Origin: Nageia nagi
Taxonomy: Eukaryota; Pinophyta
DNA: 64,000 bases
Assembly: GCA_050084985.1 (NCBI GenBank)
Contig: JBITNC010000001.1
Location: forward strand, 190,836,001-190,900,000
Direction of reading: 5' to 3'
Translations under genes and position numbers: made by a program
Shown here: piece by piece, positions 27,301-39,300 of the stretch
Layout of the letters: every line of letters begins with the position of its first letter
Position numbering within the stretch: the stretch's first letter is position 1
The notes under the pieces: model-generated
Databases searched by the model: none
Told to the model about the DNA's origin: nothing
The model's input: the letters and a program-made list of their open reading frames with translations, nothing else

Positions 27301-30300
27301 ACAAGGCTGACTCAATATCCTCACTGACATCCTTTGAAGATTCGAACATCGAGCACCATTATCTTCCCACCATAAATCTACAAAAACTCAATCTAATTCA
27401 AGATTTTATAAAATTGAAAATACTAAATTCTAAGAAAGTTAATAATTGATGAAATCATGAAAGAACCCTCCCATTTACTTGGTTGCAAGGTTGTCGTTGA
27501 CATTTTACAAATAATTGATGAAAGAACCCTTCCATCGGCCTTCTTGTAGACTTGCATCTCATTTGTACAAAGAGCTCTAAGGTTATCATTAGGTATCATC
27601 CTCTCCATGCAAGTATAGAGGCCATCCATAACCTTAGTATCGACCTCAAATTTATTAGAATTAAAAAACTTGGGGTTGAAGTAGTAACCCGCTGCATGTA
27701 AATGTCTATGGAGATGATAGGTCCATCTCTTATCAATGATTCTCTCAAGTTGCTCCAATTTATTTCTATTTCGTTTATACATGCTTTGGACAGCCCCATT
27801 TGCCCTATCCATGGCCTTATACAAATAGCCCATCGGCAACAAATCACCATCTACAAGATGAAGAACCTTGACCTAAGGTTCTGTGACTTAGAAATCATAA
27901 ATAAAACAAATTTAGATTTACAAAATACAAAGTTAGAAACTACAAACTTGCAAAGTCACAAACTTAAAATTGAAAAATCAAAAAACATAAAAGAAAGAAT
28001 TTAAATTACCTTCAAGACCTCCTCAACACCCTTCCAAAAGAAGTCGTCAAACACTATATTTTGTACCTTCTCCCCATCATCACGTTGACGAAAATAAGAC
28101 TCCCTCCATTTATCACTCATAAACATCCTCTTAAGAGGAGCTTCTGCTTCAAAGAGGCTTTGTAATGCAAGAAAATTGGAGGCAAATCTAGTGATACCTA
28201 GACGAATAATCTCCTTGCCACCTATGTGTTCTCTCATCAAACTAAGAACCCAAGTGTGGTTGTAAATGAATTTGGTAATTATTTTTGCTTCTTCAACCAC
28301 GCTTTTAATCCATGTAAGCTTGTCCATGTCTTCTAGCATAAGGTCAATCACATGGGCTCCAAAATAAGGTTTTGTACTTCCTCTCAAGCATTTTTCCTGT
28401 TGAAACATATGTTGAAGCGTTGTCCGTCATAACTTGGACAACATTCTCCACACCCACTTCCAACACCACTTCCTCAAGGAATTTGAAAAGCAATTCTGCA
28501 TCTTTTACCTTATCCGATGTATCAATAGACTTCAAGAATACCATTGATCCACTTGATGCCACCATGAAGTTGAGGAGTGTATGGTTTTTCGTATTTGTCT
28601 ATCCATTTGACATAATAGTGCATCTATGTTTGCGCCAATTCTTTCTTTGCTCATCTAATAGAGCACATTTGGTAACAACTGCATCCTCAAGCAAAGGACC
28701 ACTGAAATCCTTTGTGGTAGGGGCCTTCATCCCTCTTCCACCATTGATGAATGCATTCACCATGGCCTCCCAATAAGAACTACTTGCAACATTAAAAGGA
28801 AAGTTGCAATAGTACCAAAAATTTGCAGCTGCTGCTCGGGCTACTTGGATTTTTTCTTTTCCCCATGCTATAGTGTCAAAAGAAGGTTGTACCTCTATAT
28901 GAGCAGCAAAGAAACCATCCATGGTTGGATTCCTCATTAGAGCTACTTGTGATGTATTTTCATTTGATTGTGGATTTATGCGTAAGTAAAAATTTGATAC
29001 TGAATCTTCAAAGCTGATGTTCCCCCCAATCCCTACACCAATTGCCCTCTTGGTCTTTTGCTTTTCTATCTTTTGGTTTGTTTGTTTAGCAAGCAAGGTT
29101 TGCATCTCACGTGTGACCTCGAGAGGTGCAACATTACAAAGGATTACATCATGACCTAAAATCCTTGCAAGATGATATTTGAATCTATTGATACTACCCT
29201 TGCGACCTATTTTGCAATAATTGCATACCACTTCATTCGGAAGTTTACCCTTTTTGCTATGGTTCGAAGCAACATTTGTCCCTAGGGATGGCGCTGGGGG
29301 TTGAGGAGGAGGTGCATCTGCATGGCCCTCATATTCAGTTGACATCTGGAAAGTGCAAAAAGGTATAAAACCCATTAAAAACCCTAACCCTAAACCCTAA
29401 AAAGAAATCATAAAATATGCAAAAACGAAAAATACTCTTTTGAAGTATGGGCATTAACATAAACATAGGAAAAAAAAAAAATTCACGGTTAAAATTGGAA
29501 AAAAAAAACCCTACCTCCTCAAATGCACGGTGAGAATCGAAAAACTCTTAATTGGATTACTAAATCTTGTCAAATCTATGGTGAAATGCTTGAAATCCTT
29601 CGGAATGATGTTGATCCTTCAAATTCGTCACAAGCTGGCTTGGAGAGCAAAAAAGGGAGCAAATTGAATGAAATGAGCAAATGGAGGAGTGAAAATCGAT
29701 ATTGAAGCCAAACTGTGTTTTTTTTTGTAAAATTTCAAGGTCTATTTTGCATGTAGCCGAGTAATTGGCGGGTACTTGCAAGCAAGGACAGAGAGAAATC
29801 GGCAAAACTTGCTGGAAATCCGTCTGCGCTCGTTTTTGGATGTGTTTGGAGCTCTGTTTTAGCGGATGGCGGTTTCTTGGCGGGAAATCGCGGATTCGAT
29901 GACGGATTACTCGACAAGTTATCGACAAAACTCAGGAATGCTGGATTTTATGCCTGCCCGACCCGTTTCATCTCTTGCTAGCGGGTTCTCGTGGAAATCC
30001 GGCGATTGCTCGCAATTTTTTGAACCATGGTTTAAATAGATAAACAATTTATTTGAACTTTAAAAAAATCATTATTATAATAAATATGAATTACGTTAGA
30101 TATCGTAGATCTATATCTCAAAATATAGAGGTACGAGTTACCAATGTTAATTGTGATATAAATTGTTATCAATGTTACACTTTGGAAATTTTTCGTTTTT
30201 AGGGATTGCCTTTTTTTCTATATTTTTTTTCTTAGACTTTTGGAATCGACATCTCCACTATACACACTTCTACGAGAACAGCCAACTTATAAATCGGAAT

Positions 30301-33300
30301 CGCTTTTGTTTATATAATTAAAAATTATAATTTTTTCTTAAAATGAACCCTGCTTCCATCAATTATTCACAAACATGATTTCAAATTTACCATTAATCGG
30401 TACTATTTACAGAATGGAAGGCTTTTATACTCGAGAACTGAACTTCTATCAGCTACCTATACATGCTTGCACATTGTGCACCCACGTTCTTGTTATGTAT
30501 GCAATTGACTATTCCTGTATTTTTTAATGGCTTCAAGATCTAGAATATAAAGAAGTCAAATATATAGCTAGGTGTCAAAACAGATGTCGTACAGTAAAGC
30601 AAATGCTATGGCATAAAATAGCTGTTGGTAGTTAACTAAGGAGAGAGTACTTTGTAGACTAGTCTCTGCCTTTAAATGTTATTATTTATATGTTTTCCTA
30701 GTTGTATCTTTTTATATAAGTGATCTATTTAAGCAGTTAATCCATGATGAATTGAAAAGGAAGGTCCTTGTTTATTCTGTAGTTTTGAAATGTAAATGCA
30801 TTGAATAGGCTGTGGCAAGTGAGGGTGGGACTGATGAAGCTAAAAGAAGGGGAGATGCTTTTGCCCGTGCGTTTCGTGCTCACCTTGCAAGGTATGGGTT
30901 CTGCTAGTAGTAGATGTTATTAAAGTGCAGTATCAATAGTACATCACACAGGTAACAATGGGAGTTTCTAATGCGTGGTAAGGTATTAACCAGACTTGAA
31001 TGTGTTGCAGACTGTCTGGAACATAATCTCAATAACTGTAAATTTGTTTACCGATTTAAATGTATTACCAGTCTATGAAAATCATTTCAATATTTTTGAT
31101 TTAAAGATAACTAGCAATATATTCTTGGAATTCTTTAAATCATTAGAATTAATTATCGGAAAAAATTGCATTCCTTATGGACTGCCATAACTTTTTTTGA
31201 GTTAGTTTAATTTGCTTGCGGGAGCAAAATATTGGCTTTAAATAATGAATGCACATACTTCATTATCCATGTGTAATAAGGTGGATGACCTATTCTTCTA
31301 AAATTTGCATTATGACTAATCTGCAGGTTAATGGAAGAACCTGCAGCATATGGCAAGTTTGGTCTTGCAAATCTCTTGGAGCTCAGGGAGGAGTGTTTGA
31401 GAGAATTTCAGTTCTCAGATGCATACAAAACAATTAAACAAAGGTTGGTTAGATTTTCATGCTGTAGGAAATTTTGCAATATTTGAGAGAATTTCACTTT
31501 TCATTAAACAAAGGTTTGTAAGATTCGTGGTATAGGAAAATTTGATTACTATCAATTTAATCTCAAACATATGCATATTTTTTGCAAGTGATGTTTCTCT
31601 CACATTTGCAGTTCATGTTTTGCATGATCTGTTGAGATGCTTAATATGTTTTCCTTTTTGTGTTTTGGTTATGTGTATGTGAGTGTGTATGTTTCTCAGA
31701 TGGGGGAAGAGTAATGAGGCATCCCTCAAAACAGTCAGTATGCACATTTACTATCAAGGGAAGTTGGAATTAAAGGTGGGCTTTTAAAGGGGTACTTGAT
31801 CAGAGATCACCCTATGAAAAGCTATGAACCTACAGTAATATACCCTGTTTGCATCATATAATTACGGGTTGTCCTGTCAATATCAAACTAATTCACATTA
31901 TACCAACTAGGCTTTTATTAAAACTTAAAGAATGCATTTGTGCACATTGCGATGGATGAGTCAGTCTTACTGCAATTCAAATACATCTTGGATTCCTTTT
32001 ATAATTTAGTGAACTAAACACATCTGAATCCTAATAAAATTTCAGATTGTGTTAAGTAATATGACTTGTGAAGTTGAATTGGTAAATAGTAAATGCAAAG
32101 TGTAAATACTCTAAGTAAAAGTGGCTCTAACCCTAGCTAAAATTCTGAAATTAGGTTCTGAAATCTACCTGCAATATTCAGATCTGAAATTTCTCAGGAA
32201 AATGCACCAACATAACAATAAATGACCACTAATCCACCACCGAAAATTTATTTAATTTTTTTGGAATGAGGGTTACAAAGATCAGCCAAATGGGTGCTCA
32301 GAAATGACCTCAGATTTTGCAACCAGCTTCTCCCAAGCTGGACATCCTCTTTCTATGGCTAGAATATGCCACCAAAACCCTCAAACCTGCCTTGGAAAGC
32401 CACCTATTTTTGCAAAGGCAATAAGGTGCATTGTCTTGAGATTGGCTTTTGGTGACGAATAGTTCATTCTGAAGAGTGCAAACATGATATGAGGGAGTGA
32501 TTCAAGGAGATCATGCGACAAAGACCTTGAAGAGTATCAGAGTATTCAGCCGTCAGTTTTGCAACCAAGGAGCCAAGATTTGAGAGCTATTGACAGAGTA
32601 GGAATTTTTGGCTCTAGAATGAGATCAGTAGAGATGGGGTCGTTTTGGGTCAAGTTTGAGCCTAGCAAGCATAACCAAAAGAAGTGTTTTGGTCACTTTG
32701 GGTCCGAAAAGCTGGAAAATGGTCAGTGTCACAGAAAAACGTGTTTTGCTCAATTTTGAGCCTAGAAGTGGTCAGTATGGTAAGAATGTGCGTTTTTGCA
32801 CAGTTTGAGCTTGGAATGCTTAGAAATGACCAAAAATGCAAAGTTGCGTTCAAAGTGCTCAGAAATGCCTAGAAATGTTCATTTTTGCACATCTTGAGTT
32901 CGAAAAGGCCAGAAATGTAGACTTTGACCTTGAAATGTCGGAAATTGTCGGAAATGCACTGTTTGGGCCCGTAAAAGATGGGGAAGGCTGAGAACGTATA
33001 GTATAGCTCGGAATGGATTGAAAAAGCAAGTTTGAGCACCCCTTGGGGGGTAAAATAATATAAATGAGCGTTTTGGCATCCGAGAAGCATCGGGTTGAGC
33101 CCGGAAAAATGAGTTTTTTCAAAATGCTCGAAATGAAAATCTGAGAGAGACATGTGGTGCCAAATGATAAATTAAGGTCACTTTGCTCTTGGAAATGTTG
33201 AAAAAACTCGAGTTTTGACCTCTGAAAATCTAGGGGGGAGTTTTGCAAGTTTTTCCTCACTTCATCAAATCTCGAAAATGGCCTAAAAAATTCAAAACCT

Positions 33301-36300
33301 GTGCCTACCTTTTGGGAGGCTCAAATTGAGTCAAAAGTGGAATTTTTTGAGCTTGGGAGTGTAGAGATTGTGATTCTACATCAAATTGGTCTTTCAAGTT
33401 TACAATTTCGATGAGTTTTGCTCCACTAAAAGTGGAAAAAATAGGAAAATGAGCAAAAAGGAGAAAAGGACAGCCAATAGAATGCTTCAAGTTTTCCAAA
33501 ATTTCAAAAAATGTCAAAATGAAAATCTAAGAAAGAGGTAGGGTGGCAAATCAAAAATTAGGCATCTTTCCTCTTGGAATTTTCGAAATTGGACAAATTT
33601 TTCCCCTCCTAGAGTTAGGCACTGGTTTTGTGTGTTTTCCTTCATTTTCTCAAATTTCTAGAACTCCCCAAAAGCCCAAAACCTGAGCCTACCCTTCTTG
33701 CACCCTAAAATTGCAAAAAATTGAAAATTCTGATCTTCATGGGGTGTGGGATGGGATTTCACACAAGTTTGATGATTGAGTTTTCCGAAAAACTGAGATT
33801 TACTTCCCCAAATTATCAAAATTTGATCAGCCAATGAGAGAGCTCCAAAAATTTTCCAAATTCTCCAAAGTTGGCCAAATAAAAAAAGAAGAATGAGGTA
33901 GGGTAGCAAATCCCAATGTGAGCAACATTGGCTCTTGCAATTTTGCAAAAAAATCAAATTTTGCCCCTCGAAAACCTAGGCGGCAGTTTTGGCTGATTTC
34001 CCTCAACTTCCCAAATTTCCAAGTTGGCCTAAATGTCCCAAAACCTGTGCCAAGCTTGGAAAGGCTCAAAAATGCTCCAAAATTGAAATTTTTGGTCCTA
34101 GAAGCATGGAAAATCCAATTTTGAACAAGTTTCCTGTTTTAAGTTTTTGAAAAAAAGTGGATCTACTCCCTCAAAATCACAAAATTTGAATCAGCCAATG
34201 GGAGAGCTTGAAAATTTTCCAAATTTTCCAAAATTGTCAAAATCAAAATTGGAGAGAAAGGGAGGGTGGCAAATCAAATTCTAAGCATCTTTGCCTCTTG
34301 CAAGTTTGTAAAAAAACTCAAGTTTTTCCTTCCAAAAAGTTAGGGAGGAGTTTTGAAAGTTTTGGGCCTTTTCACCAAAGTTCCAAACTTGTCCAAAACC
34401 TTCAAAACCTGCGCCTAGCATCAAGGGGGCTTAAAAGTTGTCAAAAGTGGAATTTGTGAGCTTCATGGGGTGCAAAATTCAATTCTACACCATCTTGGTC
34501 TTCCAAGTGCTTGATTTGGACAAGAAAAACTCCTCCAATCATGGATTTGCCCTCCCAAAATGGAGAAAATCAGAAAAAAAGAGAAAAAGAAGAGAAAACT
34601 TCAAATCTTCAAAATTGTGACTCAAGATCCAAAATTTTAAAAATCAATTTTGATGATTGATTTGGGTACCCATTTCCATTGTGATGAAAAGTGATTTGGA
34701 TTCAAAAAAGTGAAGAAAAACACAAAAAAATCTCAAGATCCAAGATCTGAAGGCTGAAAATGTTGATTCTTTTTTAGAGAAAAAAAGAAATTTGGAGATC
34801 ATGTGTGGAATAAGGATTCAAACACTTTGGCTTTTGAAATTTTTCAAAAAAGAGGAAAATCATGTCCATTATGCCTAGGCGCTCATGTTCCAAGTTTTCC
34901 CACCTTTGGCTTTTCTTTTCAACATTGGGAATGAGTAAAAAACTCCAAAAATGCAAAAACACCTTATGAAGCCCCCAAAATGCCCCCTCATGAAAAAGCC
35001 CCAAATTCGATGCAAAAAGGCTCCAAATCCTCTCAAAATTTCCCAAGAACCTTAAAATCCCATCTTTCATTCATCCATGGGGTCAAATCCACTTTTTAAA
35101 ATTTTTCCAAATTTCGAACCCCATCTTTTCCAAACAATAGACCAATATTTCACTTTTTCGGAAAATTTTCTTAGAATTCCTGGAAAATTTGCTAGAATGA
35201 TCACATCAAGGGCAAATCCAGACTAAAGAAAGAAGGAGCTCAAAAGATAGACGAACAGATTTAGAACGGCGATTTGAAGCTCCAAATTTTACCAAATTGA
35301 TGCGATGAGTATTGTTCTCCCACTAAACGATATTGTAATCTCAATTTAGCATTTTAGTGTTTTTCTAGAGATTAGGGCAACACTTGAAAATTTGACCTAA
35401 TTTTGCCTATAAATAAGAGGCATGGGGTCTCATTTTCACTAGAGCTCATTTTGTGAAAAAAGTGAAACTTTTGTAAGAGAGGAGCAAATTGATGTATCCT
35501 TGCACAACTCTTTTACAAGTTAATACATAGTGGTTAAGGCAAAGATCGAGCTTGTTTATCCATTTGTGGTGTTGTGGATTGTTTCTTAAGGATTATCATT
35601 GTTCGTTTGACACTTTCGCATCCTTCCTTTGAAAACTCATGAGTTATAGGGAAAGTATCATTGCTTTATTTTTCTAAAGTGTTGGAAATCAACTTTTGAC
35701 AGTTGCTTGGTTCATATCACGCACTAGATGAGGTATTTTGAATCTATTTCCTGTTTTATAACATCCAACTAGAGGTTTACATCCAAACTCTTATTCTTTC
35801 CACATCCTTCCACCACATCCATTTGGCTGCATCGGTCCTGCTTGCAGAGCACCGACGATCGGCATTCCTACCCGCTCCTCTTTGGAACAACTCGAACATA
35901 GTTGTTTGTTTGCAAAGTTGGATGAATTGGATGAAATCCCTAAACTGATCTGAAAAGGATGAACTTTTTAGACAACGCTTCATCTTGGTGACTTGTTTGG
36001 TATCTGACCAAGTATCCATTTCCGTTTCACAAGTGTAGTCTCTCACTTCACAATATTTTATTTATGCTTTCTTTATGCTTTCAAAACCAAATACAATTGT
36101 TAAGTCCACACACAGATATTTCGAATAAACTCTATACATCAAATAAAACAACATTGGTTAACAAACTACTACCTCTCATTCCATTCCATTGAGGTTGATT
36201 TCAAAGAGGGATACCATACATTCTTTATCTATCCCTAGACTAGAAACACTTTCCCAAGCACCCGATTCGCTTGGCAAGCATACCTACAACGTCAAAACGT

Positions 36301-39300
36301 TGAGTCGTTGAGTAGGTGTTTTGACAAGAGCCTTGGAGGTACAAAGTCCTTTTCAAATTGGGGAATTGGTAACACATTCCGAACTATGTTGCTTGGGATC
36401 TCCTAAGTTCCGTGCATGATCTTCAGAGGGTCTACCGTGGGAAAGAAAAGCATCCCAACACCACCCAGGCTGGGTGTCCCTCCTATGATGCCAAGGAATA
36501 CCTGGAAAAGTCACAAAATTGACTCCCAAGGTGGGACATCACACTTCACTGAACTCCAAGTTCTGAAATTACTGAAAACTGTAGTTCCAATGTGAATCTT
36601 GATGCAAATCCACCACTTTCCTGTCATGTACAAGGGCACATCACCTTGATACAAGCCTTACTTCTCTTGGAAACCTAGGGCACAAATCCTAAAGTTCACA
36701 AGAGGTGAGTTAGGGTTTCAGCCCACACTCCAAACACAACAAAATAACATTACCTAACTCCAAAATGGGGTGCACAATTCTCTCTTATAGGAGATGTTCT
36801 AATTCCTTGTTGCGGGGGACCCACTTATTACAAGAACATAACTTTAAGTTATAAAGCACAAAAAGACTTCTAAAGACATAAAAAGTGGGAACTAAAGACT
36901 TCTAAACACATCACTCTTTATTTTTTAACATTACATTTTATTACTAAGTGGGAACTGTTGTGCCCTACACAACTTGCCCCAAAATTTCGCAATTTTGGAG
37001 ACCCTTTGCAACTTGCACCTGTGTGACACCAAGTTGGTACAATCTCTCCTTGTCCCCAACTGATAGGAAACCACATCTATCTTCCCATCACCTAAGTGAG
37101 TCCAATCGCCCAGTCTTGGTCATGTTATGATGAAAAGCTAAAACCCTAAAAAATTGGCTAAGTCTGGAAAATCTAAGTCAAGTTTAGGTGAAACTGGGAA
37201 ACTTGTGTCGAGTCGGAACCAAGCAAAGTGAGTTCGGGCCACTCCTTGGCCTAGCGTATGCTCTAGGAAGACAATTTGTTCTTTTTGGGATGTGTGCTCG
37301 GGCCAGGAGGATGCCCGATCTTAGGTCCAAGTGTTGAAGATGGAACTGGGTCACTTCCAGACCCGGTGCATGCCATGAAAAGACAAAATTTTGTCTTTTT
37401 GGGGCATGCGCCAAGCTTAGGGGGGATGCCAAGGATGGAATGAAGGCCTGAAAAAGTTGACTTAGAACATTTCAAGGTTGGCGCATGCCTCAAAAAGACA
37501 AAATTTTGTCTTTTGGGAGCATGCGTCTAAGCCATTAGGTCGCCAAAATGGACTTGAGACCCAAAAGAATGAAGTGCACTCACCCAAGAGGCTGGTGCAT
37601 GCCTCAAAAAGACAAAATGTTGTCTTTTGGGAGCATGCACCAAGCCTAGGAAGGCATCTGATTGAGTTGAAACATGGAAATTGGCTAAGGCATGGAGACT
37701 AGAAGCCTGGATCTTGCTCGAGCATGACCAGAGAGGCTAGCACATGCCTCAAAAAGACAAATTCTTGACTTTTGGGAGCATGCGCCAAGCTTGGGAAGAC
37801 ACCAAGATGGAATGAACTTGAAAATATGACTTAGTCCTGAGAGCAGAAGACCAAAATGAAGCAAATCTGGCCACCTGCAACCCAGCGCATGCCTAAGGAA
37901 GACAAAATCCTGACTTTCTGGACCATGCGCCTAGAATGGAAGAGACAAAGAGATTGGAGAGCGTTTCAAAAAGACAAGATCTTGTCTTTTGAAACCATGC
38001 GCTAGGCCTGGAGGGTCTTCTGGGCCAGATCGTTGGGCAAAATGAGCAAGCTGGGACACCAAGATGAGCAAAAATGGGCAAGTTCAGGTCACATCTAGCT
38101 CAGGAGAGAGTTGGGAGCACCGTTTCAAAAGACAAAATCTTGTCTTTCTGTAGCATGCTCCTAGCTCAAGAGAGAGTTGGAAGCACTATTTCAAAAGACA
38201 AAATCTTGTCTTTCTGTAGCATGCTCCAGGCTCAGAAGAGAATTTGGAGCATCGTTTCAAAAAACAAAATCTTGACTTTCTCTAACATGCTCCAAGTTCG
38301 AGGCATACACTCGAAATGGCCAGATTTCAAAGATAGTCCTAGGTCATCCCAATGATACATGCAGGCTACTAGATTGTCCTTGCAGGTGCCCAAAAGGTGA
38401 ACAAGTCAAGTCTAGTGTTGCAAAGGCCAAGGAGATGCATGAGCCTGAGTACCAGAAGAGCACAACGACGTGTTGTTGCAGTTGCAACAATTTTATTTTA
38501 TGTTATTTTATTTATTGCAATTTTATTATAAATTTGGATTCTGTTGGGGGCTTTTTCTTTCCTACCCCTGCAGGTTGGCAAGTAGTATCACAGGGCTTAG
38601 TGGAAAGACTCCAACACCTGAGTGGTAGGGCGTTACCCCTACCCTCTATGAGGACTGTTCACCTCAAAGGTTAGAAAGTGAAGGGTGCATGGGCTTACTC
38701 AGGTGGTTTGGTGGAGATGTTTTAAGCTATTACCAACTCAAATGAAATTTTTTACTCAAGGACTCGAAGGGTCTCTCTAATCCAATGAGGTTGTTTCTTG
38801 AAGAAAAATAAAAAATAAAAAATAAAAGGAGTTTGTTGCGAAAGCTACGCAAAAATGGAAAAATAAAGAAAAGGGGTTTGTGAAGAGACAGTGATATATG
38901 AATGGGGCTCTGGGGCAATGTTCTCACCGATTAGTGTGAATTTCAGAGACTTGATTCGCATGGGTTTGTTCTAGGTTCCACGCATTCCCGATCCGACTTG
39001 TGAGGCAACAACATGAATACCTCAACAAGGGGAGCTTGAAGCTGAAGTGGTGGAAAGGGAGGATAGGATGGGGTAAGACTCAATGATGGAATGAAGTTCC
39101 TAGGTTAAATGACATATGCAAGTTCTCTCGGAAGACACTAATCCAAAGTGCAAACTACAGAATGTTCCAACTACACACCACTTAGAATATTTTGTATGAT
39201 TAATGAGCACTCTTTTGTCCACCTTTTAGAAGATTTACAAAATGAACCAAACATTCAAGATAGCATAGAGAAGTAACATACAATGACATCCATAGTCTCA

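Larger units (their letters stand above)
26420..30029 (-). mobile_element. hAT transposon, nearly full length (3610 bp)
   Basis: The ends are imperfect inverted repeats (CAAGGTTGGAAAACTT at the left; on the minus strand from the right, CATGGTTCAAAAAATT). Flanking 8-mers GTAAAAAT and GTTTAAAT agree at six of eight positions, fitting an aged hAT duplication. Subterminal regions are rich in CTCGG/ACTCG. The body holds a minus-strand transposase. The ends resemble those of the short elements at 9901 and 16337, which are likely its non-autonomous relatives. Confidence 0.85.
13750..30808 (+). other. Intron e, 17059 bp, GC-AG type
   Basis: The intron starts GCATGT and ends GAATAG. It holds LINE remnants, a hAT derivative, a long LTR-like unit (about 17827-22287), a BED-finger fragment, a histone H3 pseudogene, a roughly 110-bp duplication and an almost complete hAT element. 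The stretches 13780-15300 and 25000-26400 are AT-rich with no gene visible apart from that duplication. No exon is missing, since the proteins on both sides join as DLVDK-AVASEGG. Confidence 0.88.
32360..36460 (+). mobile_element. Long LTR-like unit U4 (plus)
   Basis: The right end GAAAGAAAAGCATCCCAACA is the family end. The left end is degenerate: ATTTTTGCAAAGGCAATAAG at about 32406 matches the start region of U3 read on the minus strand, which puts the border near 32360. The 32.5-35.3 kb array is homologous in inverted orientation to the array of U3, and 35306-36460 is the shared terminal part. There is no ORF cassette between array and terminal part. No target-site duplication could be read. 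Confidence 0.7.

Noticed and set aside
28372-28776. A 134-aa plus-strand ORF inside the hAT element
   Set aside because: It is antisense to the conserved transposase frame and has no recognisable domain.
17822-36465. CCACC found both before 17827 and after 36460, suggesting one 18.6-kb element
   Set aside because: Two host exons (30809-30891, 31327-31443) lie between, so the match is most likely chance (one in about a thousand).
37255-38300. CRISPR-like array
   Set aside because: The units are palindromic, imperfect and unevenly spaced, in a plant intron inside a transposable element; spacers are themselves repetitive.
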